DNA of 64,000 nt from Streptomyces seoulensis (GCF_022846655.1 NZ_AP025667.1:2269001-2333000), one strand, 5' to 3'. Positions 42,563 through 51,781 are shown, numbered from the stretch's first letter. Notes: a model not told the origin generated them from the sequence alone. Made by a program: numbers and translations.

Positions 42563-43543
42563 ATGCCGCTGATCACAGCTCCGGTCATCACCCCACCCGA
42601 CACCGGGGGCGGGACCACAACACCGGTCCCGCTCCCCGACGTCGGCTATGCGACCGCCACGTACATCGACCCGACCGGCAAGGTCTGGCCGCTCACCGAC
42701 GAAGACGCCGGATGGTTCACCCTCGCCGACGGCGTGTCCGGGCTCGGCGCGACGTCGTACTCACTGACCAGCGACGCGCACCCGCGCGGCGGGGCACGGT
42801 TGCGGTACGCGCAGCCGCTGGCGCGGGCGATCGTGTGGCCGCTGTACGTGTACGGCGAGGACCACATGGAGTTCGTCGAGCGGTGGCGGGCGCTCGCCGC
42901 CGCTTTCACGCGCACGCTGCGCGAGGGCGCGGACGGCAGCCGGACGCCGGGCGTGCTGGAGATCGCCCGGCCGGACGGCACCCGGCGGCAGATCCGGGTG
43001 TTCTATCAGGAGGGGTTCGAGGGGAAGGGCACCAAGGGCAGCGGCATCGTGTCGGACGCCGCAGCGATCACGCTGTGGTGCGAAGACCCGTACTGGGTCG
43101 ACCCCGTCGAGATCCCCGTGCACCGGGAGGCCGGCACCCTGTCGAGCTTCTTCACCCCGTACCCGACCGTCTCGTCGTCTCAGGTGCTCGGCGCGACCGA
43201 GGTCGCCAACCCTGGTGACGTGATCGTCTGGCCAACGTGGACCGTCACCGGGCCCGCGAGCCTGATCACCTTCACCCACCAGGGCACCGGGGATTCGTTC
43301 TCGCTCAGTCCGGCGGCGACCGGGCACGGCAACCTGCTCGCGGGCGAGCGGGTCACCATCGCCACCGACCCGCCCTCGGTCCGCTATCAGGACGGCTCCA
43401 ACTGGACCGGCGGGCTCTCCTGGCCAAGCGCCGTGCTGTGGGGACTCGCCCCCGGCACCAACCCCGTGACGTTCCAGTTGGACGGCTCAGGTCCCGGCAG
43501 CGCAGTCGATCTGCGGTTCAACCCGAGGTACGAGACAGCCTGA
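42563..43543 (+). CDS. Distal tail protein
   Basis: This 326-residue protein begins directly after the tape measure stop. YTIDPTGKVWPL-type strands, RLRYAQPLARAIVWPLYVYG and DAAAITLWCEDPYWVDP match the Dit-like family that forms the tail-tip hub. Confidence 0.85.
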   Translation: MPLITAPVITPPDTGGGTTTPVPLPDVGYATATYIDPTGKVWPLTDEDAGWFTLADGVSGLGATSYSLTSDAHPRGGARLRYAQPLARAIVWPLYVYGEDHMEFVERWRALAAAFTRTLREGADGSRTPGVLEIARPDGTRRQIRVFYQEGFEGKGTKGSGIVSDAAAITLWCEDPYWVDPVEIPVHREAGTLSSFFTPYPTVSSSQVLGATEVANPGDVIVWPTWTVTGPASLITFTHQGTGDSFSLSPAATGHGNLLAGERVTIATDPPSVRYQDGSNWTGGLSWPSAVLWGLAPGTNPVTFQLDGSGPGSAVDLRFNPRYETA

Positions 43544-43556
43544 AAGGGGGCGGCCG

Positions 43557-44708
43557 GTGGCCGTGCACCTGCTCATCACTGACGAGAACCTCGCCGTTCA
43601 GGGCGACCCGCTCGACGGCTGGACGAACCTCGACGCCACGAAACGGCACAACGAACCCGGCTCGGGGTCGGTGGACCTGCCCGCGCGGCCGGACATCATG
43701 GCCCAACTGCAGCCGGGGAACCGGCTGGTCGTCATCCGCGACGGGGCGGTATGGATGGCCGGGCCGATGGAGATCCCGACCGACTACACGTGGTCGGTCA
43801 CCGAGGAGCCGCACGGCAAGGTCACCGTGTCGTTCGCGGACGACCTCGCCACCGTCGCCGGGTACATCACCTGGCCGGCACCGGCGTCCGCGTGGACGGC
43901 GCAGCCCGCCAACACCTACCGGACGCTCAACACCAACGCCGAGACCATCATCCGCGCCCTGGTCGGCGAGAACTGCGGGCCCGGTGCACTAGTCGAGCGG
44001 CGCATCCCGCGCCTGGCGCTCGGCGCCCCGGCGGGTGTCGGCACCGCGACGACGCTGTCGACGCGGTTCGAGCCGCTGCTCGACGTCTGCAGACGTATCG
44101 CGCTGGCCGGCGGGATCGGGTTCCGCACCCAGCAGACCGCTGGGCAGATCCTGTTCGACTGCTACCAGCCCCGCGACCTCACCGCCACCGCGCGGTTCAG
44201 TCAGGGTCTGGGCAACCTGAGATCGCTTCAGTTCAAACGGTCCGCGCCGACCGTCACGCACGCACTGATCGCAGGCACCGAGCCGGACATCGGCACCACC
44301 GGGCGCACCTACGTACAGGTGGCCGACACCTCGGCGGCCGCCATGTGGTGGCGCGTCGAGCGGTACGTCGACGGCTCGGCACAGACCGACGGCAACGGCG
44401 AGCTCACGCAGGCCGGGACCGAGGAGACCGCGGGCGGCGCCGCGCCGGTCGAGCTGGCAACGGTCACCGTGGACACCCCCGATCTCAAGGCCGGCCGTGA
44501 CTTCGATCTCGGCGACAAGGTCACCGTGGCGCTGCCCTTCGGGGTCGAGGTCGCCGACCTGGTGCGCTCGATCCGCCTGCAGGCCACTCCCGAGGCCGGT
44601 GAGTACGTGACGACCCTGGTCGGCTCACCGGACGCCACGACCGATCCGGCGATGGTCAAGGCCATACGCACGCTGAGCCGACGACTCGGCCGGCTCGAAT
44701 CCCGATAG
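43557..44708 (+). CDS. Tail tip protein, ReqiPepy6 Gp37-like
   Basis: This 383-residue protein begins at GTG 43557. It contains NEPGSGSVDLPARPDIMAQL, LQPGNRLVVIRDGAVWMAGP and a C-terminal LVGSPDATTDPAMVKAIRTL, the Gp37-like pattern common in actinophage tail tips. It likely forms the baseplate hub with the distal tail protein. Confidence 0.85.
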   Translation: MAVHLLITDENLAVQGDPLDGWTNLDATKRHNEPGSGSVDLPARPDIMAQLQPGNRLVVIRDGAVWMAGPMEIPTDYTWSVTEEPHGKVTVSFADDLATVAGYITWPAPASAWTAQPANTYRTLNTNAETIIRALVGENCGPGALVERRIPRLALGAPAGVGTATTLSTRFEPLLDVCRRIALAGGIGFRTQQTAGQILFDCYQPRDLTATARFSQGLGNLRSLQFKRSAPTVTHALIAGTEPDIGTTGRTYVQVADTSAAAMWWRVERYVDGSAQTDGNGELTQAGTEETAGGAAPVELATVTVDTPDLKAGRDFDLGDKVTVALPFGVEVADLVRSIRLQATPEAGEYVTTLVGSPDATTDPAMVKAIRTLSRRLGRLESR

Positions 44709-44724
44709 CGAAGGAGGTGCACGC

Positions 44725-45663
44725 GTGGCTCAGGACTCGTGGCCGTCACCGGCTCACAACGCCCGCGCGATCACTGACACCGAGTACGAGAAGATCGCCG
44801 CGAGGTTCTCGGGCGACGGGGTGTACGGCACTCCCGACGACACCCCCGTCGTGACCGCGGGCGCCGGGCTCACGGTGGACGTGCGGGCAGGGGTGTACGC
44901 CTCGGTGCGCGGGCACGCGTGGACGTCCGGCACGTCGACGGTCAACCTGCCCGTTCCCGCCAACACCAGCGGCAGTACGCGAGTCGACCGGGTCGTGCTG
45001 CGGCTGGACCGGGCGGCGTGGACCGTCCGCGCGGTCGTCAAGTTGGGCACCCCCGGCAGCGGCGCCCCCACCCTGACTCAGGACGTGGGCGATACCGGGG
45101 TGTACGAGGTGCCGGTCGGCATCGTCACGACCGCGTCCGCGGGGAACTCGGTCACCGTGGCGCGCGGCGAGCAGTACGTCGGAACGCGCATCCGAGCGTG
45201 CACGTCGGCGACCCGCAACCCCACCCCGGCGCTGGGCGAGCTGTGTTTCGAGACCGACACCCGGCGCGTGCGGGTGTGGACCGGCACCGCGTGGAACCTC
45301 GTCTTCGACGACTCCGGGCAGGTGGTCGTCACCTCGTCGGCGAGCGGCTGGAAGTCCAGCGGCGACAGTGTGCTGCAGAAGCGTAACGGCGTGGTCTACC
45401 TGCGCACCGCCCTTTTCCAGCGGACCGGCGCGACCCTGGCCGGGGAAACCGAGTCCCGCCTGCCGATCACGATCCCGGCCGCCTACGTGCACCCCAACCG
45501 CGACCAGAACTTGATCTGCTACACCACCGGTCTGCAGGTGAGCCGGGCCGTCATCTACTCGGCCGCCACCGACAAGCCGGGTCAGGTGTGGCTCGTCAAT
45601 CACCCCTCGATCGAGAAGGACGACTACGTGATCCCTGGCGGCAGTAGCTGGGTGGTGGACTGA
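44725..45663 (+). CDS. Minor tail protein
   Basis: This 312-residue protein (MAQDSWPSPAHNARAITDTE...) contains VTAGAGLTVDVRAGVYASVRG and VDRVVLRLDRAAWTV, a fold common to upper fibre/baseplate proteins in Streptomyces phages. The C-terminal half is beta-rich. AAGGAGG precedes GTG 44725. It overlaps the next gene by one base. Confidence 0.8.
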   Translation: MAQDSWPSPAHNARAITDTEYEKIAARFSGDGVYGTPDDTPVVTAGAGLTVDVRAGVYASVRGHAWTSGTSTVNLPVPANTSGSTRVDRVVLRLDRAAWTVRAVVKLGTPGSGAPTLTQDVGDTGVYEVPVGIVTTASAGNSVTVARGEQYVGTRIRACTSATRNPTPALGELCFETDTRRVRVWTGTAWNLVFDDSGQVVVTSSASGWKSSGDSVLQKRNGVVYLRTALFQRTGATLAGETESRLPITIPAAYVHPNRDQNLICYTTGLQVSRAVIYSAATDKPGQVWLVNHPSIEKDDYVIPGGSSWVVD

Positions 45664-47180
45664 TGGCGCGCTTCGAGTTCGGGGCCGGCATCGCCGACTA
45701 CGTCGTCGCCCCCTCCGACGGGCTGTGGCGCGTGGTCTCGGGCGCGACCGTCACGTTCTGGAACTCCTCCGACGGGGGCGTTCAGTACACCGACCTGCAG
45801 GACGCCGGCGGAACGCCGATGACGTCGGTCCGGGCCGATGAGTACGGGTTCCTGCCCAGGTTCCGCGGCCCCGACGGCGTGACGGGTATGTGGGCGGACG
45901 CGGGCGGTACCTCCCGCGTGTGGGTCGAGGCGTACAACCTGACTGCGGGGACCGGCAGCGGCGCCAAGGCTCCCCTGGACTGGGTGAACGTGCGGGACTA
46001 CGGGGCCCGCGGCGACGGCATCACGGACGACGCCCCCGCCATTCAGGCCGCAGTGAGCGCGGTGAGCGCAGCGGGCGGCGGCACGCTGTACCTACCGGCC
46101 GGCCGCTACTTGCTCAACGCCGTGCTCAACTGGGCAAGCGGCGTCAACCTGGTCGGCGCCGGCGACCGGGCGTCGATCCTGCAGTCGACGAACGCGAACC
46201 TCGACTGCATCACCGGTACGGACATCAGCAGCGTCACCCTGCAGGGCCTGCAACTGTCCGGGCCCGGCCGGGGGTTCGGCAGCGGGCTGCGCTTCACCCG
46301 GTACTCGGCACCGGCGGCCGCGAACATCACCCTGCGGGACATGCTGGTGCAGTCCTTCGGTGGCGACGCGGTGTTCTGTCACCAACTGGCGTCGAGCACG
46401 CTGCAGCGGGTGCGCGTGCGCAACTGCGGCGGCGTCGGGTTCCACCTCCAGGCGCCCGCCGACACCGTCCTCGGCGGCTCGTCGACCGCCCTGGTCGGCT
46501 GCTCGGCCGAAGGGTGCGTCGTCGCCGGGTACTGGCTGGTCGGCATGGCCTCGGCCAGCCTCACCGCCTGCGCCGCGCAGGGCAGCCCGATCGGCTACCG
46601 GCTCGAAACCTGCACGGCCGCCACGCTCACCGGCTGCGGCGCCGAGCAGTGCACCACGGGACTCACGGTGTACGGCGGCAAGGGCGCGGCCGCAACCGGG
46701 TTCACGACGAAGGGTTCCGACGGCACGTCCGTGTGGCTGACGGGCAGTGCGACCGGCGTGGTCCTGGTCGGCGTCGCCGAGGTGTCGCCGGGGTCCGGCG
46801 CGACGACGTGCCTGCGCACCGACGCCGGCACCATCGCCACCGTGCTCGGCCTCACCGCGGTGAAGCCGAACACGCTGAACGGGGCCGCCACCCGGCTCGA
46901 CCCCGGCGACGGCTCGCTCGTCATCACCGGCAAGACCGTCGTGCCCAGCGGCGGGACCGCCGCCCGCATGGGCACCGCCACCCTCGCGGCGGGCACGGTC
47001 ACCGTGACCACGACGGCGATCACCGCGACGAGCGTCGTGCAGCTCACGACACAGACGCCCGGCGGCACGGTCGGCTCGCCCTACGTCAACGCCCGTGTGG
47101 CCGGTACCTCGTTCACGATCAAGAGCACCTCGGCCAGCGATACCAGCACGGTCGGTTGGCGCATCCTCGACCCGAGCTGA
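45663..47180 (+). CDS. Tail spike/fibre with pectate-lyase-like beta-helix
   Basis: This 505-residue protein has an N-terminal adaptor (about 1-100) and the hallmark NVRDYGARGDGITDDAPAIQ near 110-130, followed by LYLPAGRYLL. A right-handed parallel beta-helix of short repeats then runs to about 400, and a small C-terminal domain ends it. Such proteins bind or degrade surface polysaccharide, probably a host wall polymer. The catalytic site cannot be assigned. Confidence 0.87.
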   Translation: MARFEFGAGIADYVVAPSDGLWRVVSGATVTFWNSSDGGVQYTDLQDAGGTPMTSVRADEYGFLPRFRGPDGVTGMWADAGGTSRVWVEAYNLTAGTGSGAKAPLDWVNVRDYGARGDGITDDAPAIQAAVSAVSAAGGGTLYLPAGRYLLNAVLNWASGVNLVGAGDRASILQSTNANLDCITGTDISSVTLQGLQLSGPGRGFGSGLRFTRYSAPAAANITLRDMLVQSFGGDAVFCHQLASSTLQRVRVRNCGGVGFHLQAPADTVLGGSSTALVGCSAEGCVVAGYWLVGMASASLTACAAQGSPIGYRLETCTAATLTGCGAEQCTTGLTVYGGKGAAATGFTTKGSDGTSVWLTGSATGVVLVGVAEVSPGSGATTCLRTDAGTIATVLGLTAVKPNTLNGAATRLDPGDGSLVITGKTVVPSGGTAARMGTATLAAGTVTVTTTAITATSVVQLTTQTPGGTVGSPYVNARVAGTSFTIKSTSASDTSTVGWRILDPS

Positions 47181-47191
47181 TTGGAGACGTC

Positions 47192-47989
47192 ATGGTTGCA
47201 GCGATCGCGCCGCAGACCCTCATCGAACTCGGCCAGCAGGAGGCCGCGATCAAGTACCAGGAGGACTACGCGGGCGGCACATGGACGAACGTCAACAAGT
47301 ACGCCGCCGAGACGCCCGGCATGTCGCCCTACCAGGGCCAATCGTGGTGCCTGATCGGGCTGCTGTGGCTCGCGCACCGGGCGGGCGACGTCACGATCAT
47401 GCCGCAGACCCCGGCGTGCGACGTCGCCGTGAGCACCTACCAGTCGTGGAGCCGCTGGAGCTGGTACCCGGCCGTCGGCGCACAGGTGATGCTCGGATCG
47501 GGGGGAGCCGAACACACCGCGCTCGTCTACCGGTACGACTCCGCGCAAATCTGGACGATCGAATTCAACAGCAACAACACCGGCAGCAGCGAGGGCGACG
47601 GGGTGTACCTGCGCGTCCGTAACCGTTCCGACCCCAAGGTCTACGGCTACGGCTACCCCAAGTACGCCGCACCGATGGTCACCTCAGACCCGAACTGGGT
47701 CGACGACCCGGCGCTGCTCAAAATCTCGTCAGGATCGGCCGCCGCATACGCCCCATACCCCGGACCCGACTGGTTCCGGATCGGCCGGACCTCGCCGCTC
47801 GCCCTCGCGTCCGGCAAACGGCTCGTCGCCGTCGGCGCCGGCACCTTCACCCCGAGCGCCGACATCGGGCAGAGCGACCTCAACGCCTGGGGCGCGTGGC
47901 ACACGACGCAGGGATCGCCCGGCGGCGCATACCCCGGATACCCCGGCGAGACGATCTGGCGGGCGCTGCAGGTCCCGCACAGCCACTGA
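47192..47989 (+). CDS. CHAP/NlpC-like hydrolase, probably tail-tip associated or lysin
   Basis: This 265-residue protein has YQGQSWCLIGLLWLAHRAGD with Cys53 and GGAEHTALVYRYD with His108, a Cys-His pair typical of CHAP/NlpC amidases. The C-terminal third is rich in Tyr, Pro and Gly and may bind cell wall. TTGGAGA precedes ATG 47192. It is located between the spike and the second hydrolase, so it could be a structural lysin or one of two endolysins. Confidence 0.7.
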   Translation: MVAAIAPQTLIELGQQEAAIKYQEDYAGGTWTNVNKYAAETPGMSPYQGQSWCLIGLLWLAHRAGDVTIMPQTPACDVAVSTYQSWSRWSWYPAVGAQVMLGSGGAEHTALVYRYDSAQIWTIEFNSNNTGSSEGDGVYLRVRNRSDPKVYGYGYPKYAAPMVTSDPNWVDDPALLKISSGSAAAYAPYPGPDWFRIGRTSPLALASGKRLVAVGAGTFTPSADIGQSDLNAWGAWHTTQGSPGGAYPGYPGETIWRALQVPHSH

Positions 47990-48072
47990 CCCGGCCCCAA
48001 CTACCGCACTCCGTACGCCCCGAGCCAACCCGGCCGGCGCGTTCCTCATGCACGCACTCAGGAGGCTCACCC

Positions 48073-48360
48073 ATGGGTGACACCGAGCGACCCATACCCG
48101 AGAGGCTCGGCGACCAGGTCGAGCAGGCCGAGCACCTCACCCGCACCGGCAACGGGCCGACCGTGGCCGACGAGGAGGAGCTGCTCGCCGCGCACTACGG
48201 CCCCCCGGACATGGCCGGGCACTACGTCGGCCGCGGCTTCCTCGACGGCATCGCGGCCGCCCCGGACGACCACCAGGGCGACGTGCCCGCACCCCCCGAG
48301 CCGGCCGACCAGGACGAGGCCCCGGCCGCGCCCGCCGCCGAGGGCGGTGAGTCCGCATGA
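48073..48360 (+). CDS. Small acidic protein
   Basis: This 95-residue protein has an acidic composition with a Pro/Ala-rich end (APPEPADQDEAPAAPAAEGG). GGAGG lies upstream of ATG 48073. It overlaps the endolysin start by ATGA and may be a lysis partner. Confidence 0.6.
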   Translation: MGDTERPIPERLGDQVEQAEHLTRTGNGPTVADEEELLAAHYGPPDMAGHYVGRGFLDGIAAAPDDHQGDVPAPPEPADQDEAPAAPAAEGGESA

Positions 48361-49163
48361 GCGTCGAGACCATGGTGCACGCGGTCGAGCGCTGGATCGG
48401 GACCGGCGAGCCCAACGAAATCCAACGCTGGTACGAGCAGCGCAACGGCAGCGCCTACCGGGGCAACTGGCCGTGGTGCGACGCCACGATGACCCGCGCC
48501 GCCATCGAGGCGGGCGAGTACGACGCGGTGTGCTTCGGCACCGACTTCGCGTACACCGTGGCCCACGCGCAGCGCTTCAAGGAGGCGGGCGCCTGGCACG
48601 CCATGACCACCGGCATCGCCAAGTCCGGTATCAGGCGAGGGGACATCGTGTTCTTCGACTGGGACGGCTCGTCCTCGATCGGCGCGATCGACCACGTCGG
48701 CATCGTCACCGGGGTGTCCGCCGACAAGCGCTACGTGTTCACCGTCGAGGGCAACACCGCGAACGTCTGCGCCCGCCGCGTGCGCACCGTTCAGGAGATC
48801 GCCGGGTTCGGCCGGCCCGCGTACAAGCCCGAGCCGAAGAAGCCGACGACCACCAGCCCGGGCACGGGCTCGAAGCGGCCGCAGGTGTCCCTCGCCAAGC
48901 TCGTCGCCGCCTTCGAGAAGGACGCGCCCAAGAAGGGCACGCCGGTCTCGTACGCCCCGACCGAGTACGTCGAGGATGCCCTCGTCGCTGAGGGGCTGCT
49001 CGCCAAGCGGTACGCCGACGGGCACGCCGGGACCGCCACGCGCAGTGGGTACGCCCTGCTGCAGCAGCGCTACGGGTACCACGGCGACGACGCCAACGGC
49101 ATTCCCGGCATGGCCTCACTGAAGCGGCTCGGCAAGGCCCACGGGTTCGACGTCGTCGCCTGA
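48357..49163 (+). CDS. Endolysin: CHAP domain with C-terminal binding region
   Basis: This 268-residue protein has a CHAP amidase domain: NWPWCDATMTRAA with Cys41, RGDIVFFDWDGS, and IDHVGIVTGVS with His113, then EGNTAN. A Lys/Pro/Thr linker (about 155-170) leads to a C-terminal part (YGYHGDDANGIPGMASLKRL) that resembles a peptidoglycan-binding repeat. It is followed by a large palindrome and holin-like genes, so it is the main endolysin. Confidence 0.88.
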   Translation: MSVETMVHAVERWIGTGEPNEIQRWYEQRNGSAYRGNWPWCDATMTRAAIEAGEYDAVCFGTDFAYTVAHAQRFKEAGAWHAMTTGIAKSGIRRGDIVFFDWDGSSSIGAIDHVGIVTGVSADKRYVFTVEGNTANVCARRVRTVQEIAGFGRPAYKPEPKKPTTTSPGTGSKRPQVSLAKLVAAFEKDAPKKGTPVSYAPTEYVEDALVAEGLLAKRYADGHAGTATRSGYALLQQRYGYHGDDANGIPGMASLKRLGKAHGFDVVA

Positions 49164-49176
49164 CCGGAACCACCCC

Positions 49177-49217
49177 ACCTCGAGCATTGTCGTCACAGTG
49201 ACGACAATGCTCGAGGT
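49177..49217. terminator. 41-bp perfect palindrome between endolysin and holin-like genes
   Basis: A 20-base arm (49177-49196, ACCTCGAGCATTGTCGTCAC) and its exact reverse complement (49198-49217) flank a single A at 49197. In RNA it would form a very stable hairpin after the lysin. It has no U-run, so it could be a terminator, a processing site or a protein site. Confidence 0.6.
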
Positions 49218-49279
49218 TGGCCCGCCCGTCGGCGCGGTGTCGGCGGGCGGGTTCCTCACCGATCGGAAGGGGGCCCACC

Positions 49280-49594
49280 GTGGGCCTGTTCATCTCTGCC
49301 ATGCGCACGGGCGTACCGCTCGTCGCCGGATGGCTGCTCACCCTCGCCGTACGCGCCGGGCTCGACATCGACTCGCAGGCCGTCACCGGTGCGGTGACCG
49401 TCGCGCTCGCGCTCGGCTACTACCTGCTGTTCCGGCTGCTCGAACTCGCGGGTGAGCGGGCGCGCGGCACGATGCTGCAGAACGTCGCCGGCGCCTTCCT
49501 CGGCTGGGCGCGGCCGCCGACGTACCCGCACCTGCCGACCCTGCACCCCGTCGACCCGAGCCACTACCCGAGCGGCTCTACACCCCTCTCGTGA
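49280..49594 (+). CDS. Holin-like membrane protein
   Basis: This 104-residue protein starts at GTG 49280 and has two membrane segments (VPLVAGWLLTLAVRAG and AVTGAVTVALALGYYLLFRLL) and a Pro/Ser-rich tail. Small two-helix proteins beside an endolysin are usually holins. Its role is inferred from position and topology. Confidence 0.7.
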   Translation: MGLFISAMRTGVPLVAGWLLTLAVRAGLDIDSQAVTGAVTVALALGYYLLFRLLELAGERARGTMLQNVAGAFLGWARPPTYPHLPTLHPVDPSHYPSGSTPLS

Positions 49595-50010
49595 GCTGGG
49601 CCCGAGCGGTGTGGGCGCGCATGGACTGGCGCGGCCTCACGCTGCTCAGCTCGGGCGCCGCCTGGGTGGGCTACGGCGCGCAGATCGCCACCGACCCCCG
49701 ATACGGCACCGTGCGCGGGATCTCCGTGTTGCTCAACCTCATGCCCGTGTGGGCGTGGGGCGCGCTGTGGGTGGCCTGCGGCATCATCTCGGCGGCGTAC
49801 TGCCTCATGCCCGCCGACCGGGACCGGCCCGGCGTCGCGGCCGCGATGGCGCCGCCGCTGCTGTGGTCGACCGCTTACACCCTCGGCGCGAGCGTGGGCG
49901 GTGAGTCGAGGGCCGGGGGGTCCATCGTGGCGTGGGCCTCGCACGCCCTGATCATCCTTGTCGTGGCCGTGGTCACGCGCCCGCGCAAGGTGGTGGTGAT
50001 ACATGCCTGA
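49591..50010 (+). CDS. Membrane protein of the lysis cassette
   Basis: This 139-residue protein has about four hydrophobic segments (GLTLLSSGAAWVGY, VWAWGALWVACGIISAAY, APPLLWSTAYTLGA, HALIILVVAVVT). It is coupled by GTGA to the preceding holin-like gene. It may be a second holin or antiholin. Confidence 0.65.
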   Translation: MSWARAVWARMDWRGLTLLSSGAAWVGYGAQIATDPRYGTVRGISVLLNLMPVWAWGALWVACGIISAAYCLMPADRDRPGVAAAMAPPLLWSTAYTLGASVGGESRAGGSIVAWASHALIILVVAVVTRPRKVVVIHA

Positions 50011-50359
50011 ACCCGAAGCGGGGTCGTGGTGGGCGGCGTTCGCGGTCACCATCACCACGGCCGGCGCCGTCGCCACGGCGTGGATAGGCAGCCGGGTCCG
50101 GCAGCAGAGAGTAGAAGTTCCCACCGACGGCGAGGGGGAGGTCGAGGACAGCGACCTGTCGACGATCGCCGGGCTCGCGGCCGCGCTCACCGAGACCATG
50201 GCCCGGCTCGCCGCGGTCGAGGCGCGGGAGCGAGACACCCGCGAGCGAATCGCCGCCCTGTGGCGGTACATCAGGCTGCTGCGCGCCACGATCCGTGGGC
50301 TCGGCGGCGAGGTACCCGAGCCGGACCGGACCGACCGGCGACACCTGATCGAGCAGTGA
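50003..50359 (+). CDS. Single-pass membrane protein with coiled coil
   Basis: This 118-residue protein has an N-terminal membrane segment (WWAAFAVTITTAGAVATAWI) followed by an acidic linker and a coiled coil (ETMARLAAVEARERDTRERI). Such proteins follow holins in many actinophages. It is the last gene before a strong terminator. Confidence 0.7.
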   Translation: MPEPEAGSWWAAFAVTITTAGAVATAWIGSRVRQQRVEVPTDGEGEVEDSDLSTIAGLAAALTETMARLAAVEARERDTRERIAALWRYIRLLRATIRGLGGEVPEPDRTDRRHLIEQ

Positions 50360-50361
50360 CT

Positions 50362-50396
50362 GCGCCCCTGCCTGGCCTCGTGCCGGGCGGGGGCGC
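50362..50396 (+). terminator. Late-operon terminator
   Basis: A 15-bp stem (50362-50376 with 50382-50396, two G-U pairs) over a 5-base loop is followed by TTTC. It closes the long late transcription unit. Confidence 0.8.
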
Positions 50397-50445
50397 TTTC
50401 GTGCGTCTGGGCCCTGTCGGTATCTGCCGCTATGCTGCTCGACAA

Positions 50446-50471
50446 CGCCCCGAGGCCCGACCCTCGGGGCG
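50446..50471 (+). promoter_or_regulatory. Leader hairpin before the accessory gene
   Basis: CGCCCCGAGG (50446-50455) pairs with CCTCGGGGCG (50462-50471). It lies 25 bases before the next start codon. A possible -10 (TATGCT, 50431-50436) lies just upstream. Confidence 0.4.
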
Positions 50472-50496
50472 CCTTGCTGTCGGAAGCAGGAGACCC

Positions 50497-50700
50497 GTGG
50501 AATACCGCATCGCCTACCGTGTTCTGCCCGCCGGTGTAGGCCCGGACGACTACGAACCGCACGAGTTGGAGCAGCGAACCGACACGGTCGATCTGCCCGA
50601 CCCCGGCGACGGCTACGGACCGGCGATCCCGGACGTGAAGGACGTGCTACGCGACATGCTCGACGGCGGCGAGCCCATCGGCATCCGGTTCTTGGACTAG
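50497..50700 (+). CDS. Small accessory protein
   Basis: This 67-residue acidic protein (VEYRIAYRVLPAGVGPDDYE...) starts at GTG 50497 after AGCAGGAG. It ends head-on with the XRE regulator gene, overlapping by 4 bases. No family is recognised. Confidence 0.6.
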   Translation: MEYRIAYRVLPAGVGPDDYEPHELEQRTDTVDLPDPGDGYGPAIPDVKDVLRDMLDGGEPIGIRFLD

Positions 50701-51743
50701 GCCCGCCGCTCGGCGTCCTCCATGCGCGCCCGGTAGTACGCGTGATCGCGGGGGTACCCCTCCAGGGCGGGCAGCACCTCACGGAATCCGGAGGCAGCGT
50801 CGGCCCAATCCCGGCACGCGTACGCCGCATCGGCCACCTGCACGCGGGCCCGGACGGGGTCGAGCCAGTACAGCCAGCCCGGCCGCTCGCTCGCGTCCGG
50901 GACACGCAGCGCCAGCTCTACCGCCTCGTCAGCCAGGCGCCGCGCCGTGTCCCGCTCAGCGCAGGCCGCCGCCGCCATCGCCGCCTGATGCACCGCAGCA
51001 GCCTCGGCGGCCGGGGACAGCGGCCGGGGCCCGGCGAACCGCGCGCTCTCGGCCGTGCGCAGAGCCCGCACGGGGTCGCCGTGCTCAAGGCTGTAGTACG
51101 AGCGGATGCGCTGCACCCACGACGCCATATCGGTATGCCCGCCGTCGACTGCCCACCCGTGCGCCAGGTCGATCCAGGCGAGCGCGGGCCCACGCCGTCT
51201 CTCCTGCCAGGCCACCCAGGACAGCCAGTGCGCGTGCTCGGCGGCGAGGAGTAGCAGGCGGTCGGCGGCCGCGCCGGCCGCATGCGGCAGAAGCGCGGTA
51301 ACAGAGTCGAGCTGTGCCCGGACAACAGGCCACAGCTCGCGTCCCCCGACCTCGTCCTCGGCGCGGCGGTGCTCGGTGAGGACGCGGCCGATCCAATCGG
51401 CGGTCCGCAGATCGGCCCGGCCCACAGCATGGGCGTGCGCGATCCGGGCGCGGAACTCTCCCGGCGGGTCCCACTCGGTGGGCCCGGTGTGGGTGGTAAT
51501 TCCGGTGAGTTCGTCCGGCACGTGCAGCCCCTCGGTAATGCGAGCCATCAGGTCGGCTGATGTGACCTGCCGCCGACCTGACTCGATAGCGGAAATGTGG
51601 GGCTGCGGTAGTCCGACGAGAGGTTCGAGCCCGCGCTGAGATAAGCCTGCTGCGCGCCGGTACTCACGCAGGATCGCGGCCCAGTCCTGGCGTGCCCATG
51701 CGGCGCGCAACCGGACGTCCGTCCAGAGTCCCCGACTACTCAT
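50697..51743 (-). CDS. XRE regulator with C-terminal helical-repeat domain
   Basis: This 348-residue protein has an N-terminal HTH (ILREYRRAAGLSQRGLEPLVGLPQPHISAIESGRRQ, about residues 24-58, given here for position) and a long alpha-helical C-terminal part like the TPR-type sensory domains of Streptomyces regulators. It is divergent from the gene at 51843 across a GATACAC-N3-GTGTATC palindrome. It resembles host regulators paired with DUF397 genes. Confidence 0.8.
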   Translation of the reverse strand: MSSRGLWTDVRLRAAWARQDWAAILREYRRAAGLSQRGLEPLVGLPQPHISAIESGRRQVTSADLMARITEGLHVPDELTGITTHTGPTEWDPPGEFRARIAHAHAVGRADLRTADWIGRVLTEHRRAEDEVGGRELWPVVRAQLDSVTALLPHAAGAAADRLLLLAAEHAHWLSWVAWQERRRGPALAWIDLAHGWAVDGGHTDMASWVQRIRSYYSLEHGDPVRALRTAESARFAGPRPLSPAAEAAAVHQAAMAAAACAERDTARRLADEAVELALRVPDASERPGWLYWLDPVRARVQVADAAYACRDWADAASGFREVLPALEGYPRDHAYYRARMEDAERRA

Positions 51744-51764
51744 CCTCGGACGATACGCCCTGCT

Positions 51765-51781
51765 GATACACCGCGTGTATC
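51765..51781. promoter_or_regulatory. Operator palindrome between divergent accessory genes
   Basis: GATACAC (51765-51771), CGC, GTGTATC (51775-51781) form a perfect interrupted palindrome about 20 bases upstream of the XRE gene start and about 60 bases before the rightward gene. Confidence 0.6.
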
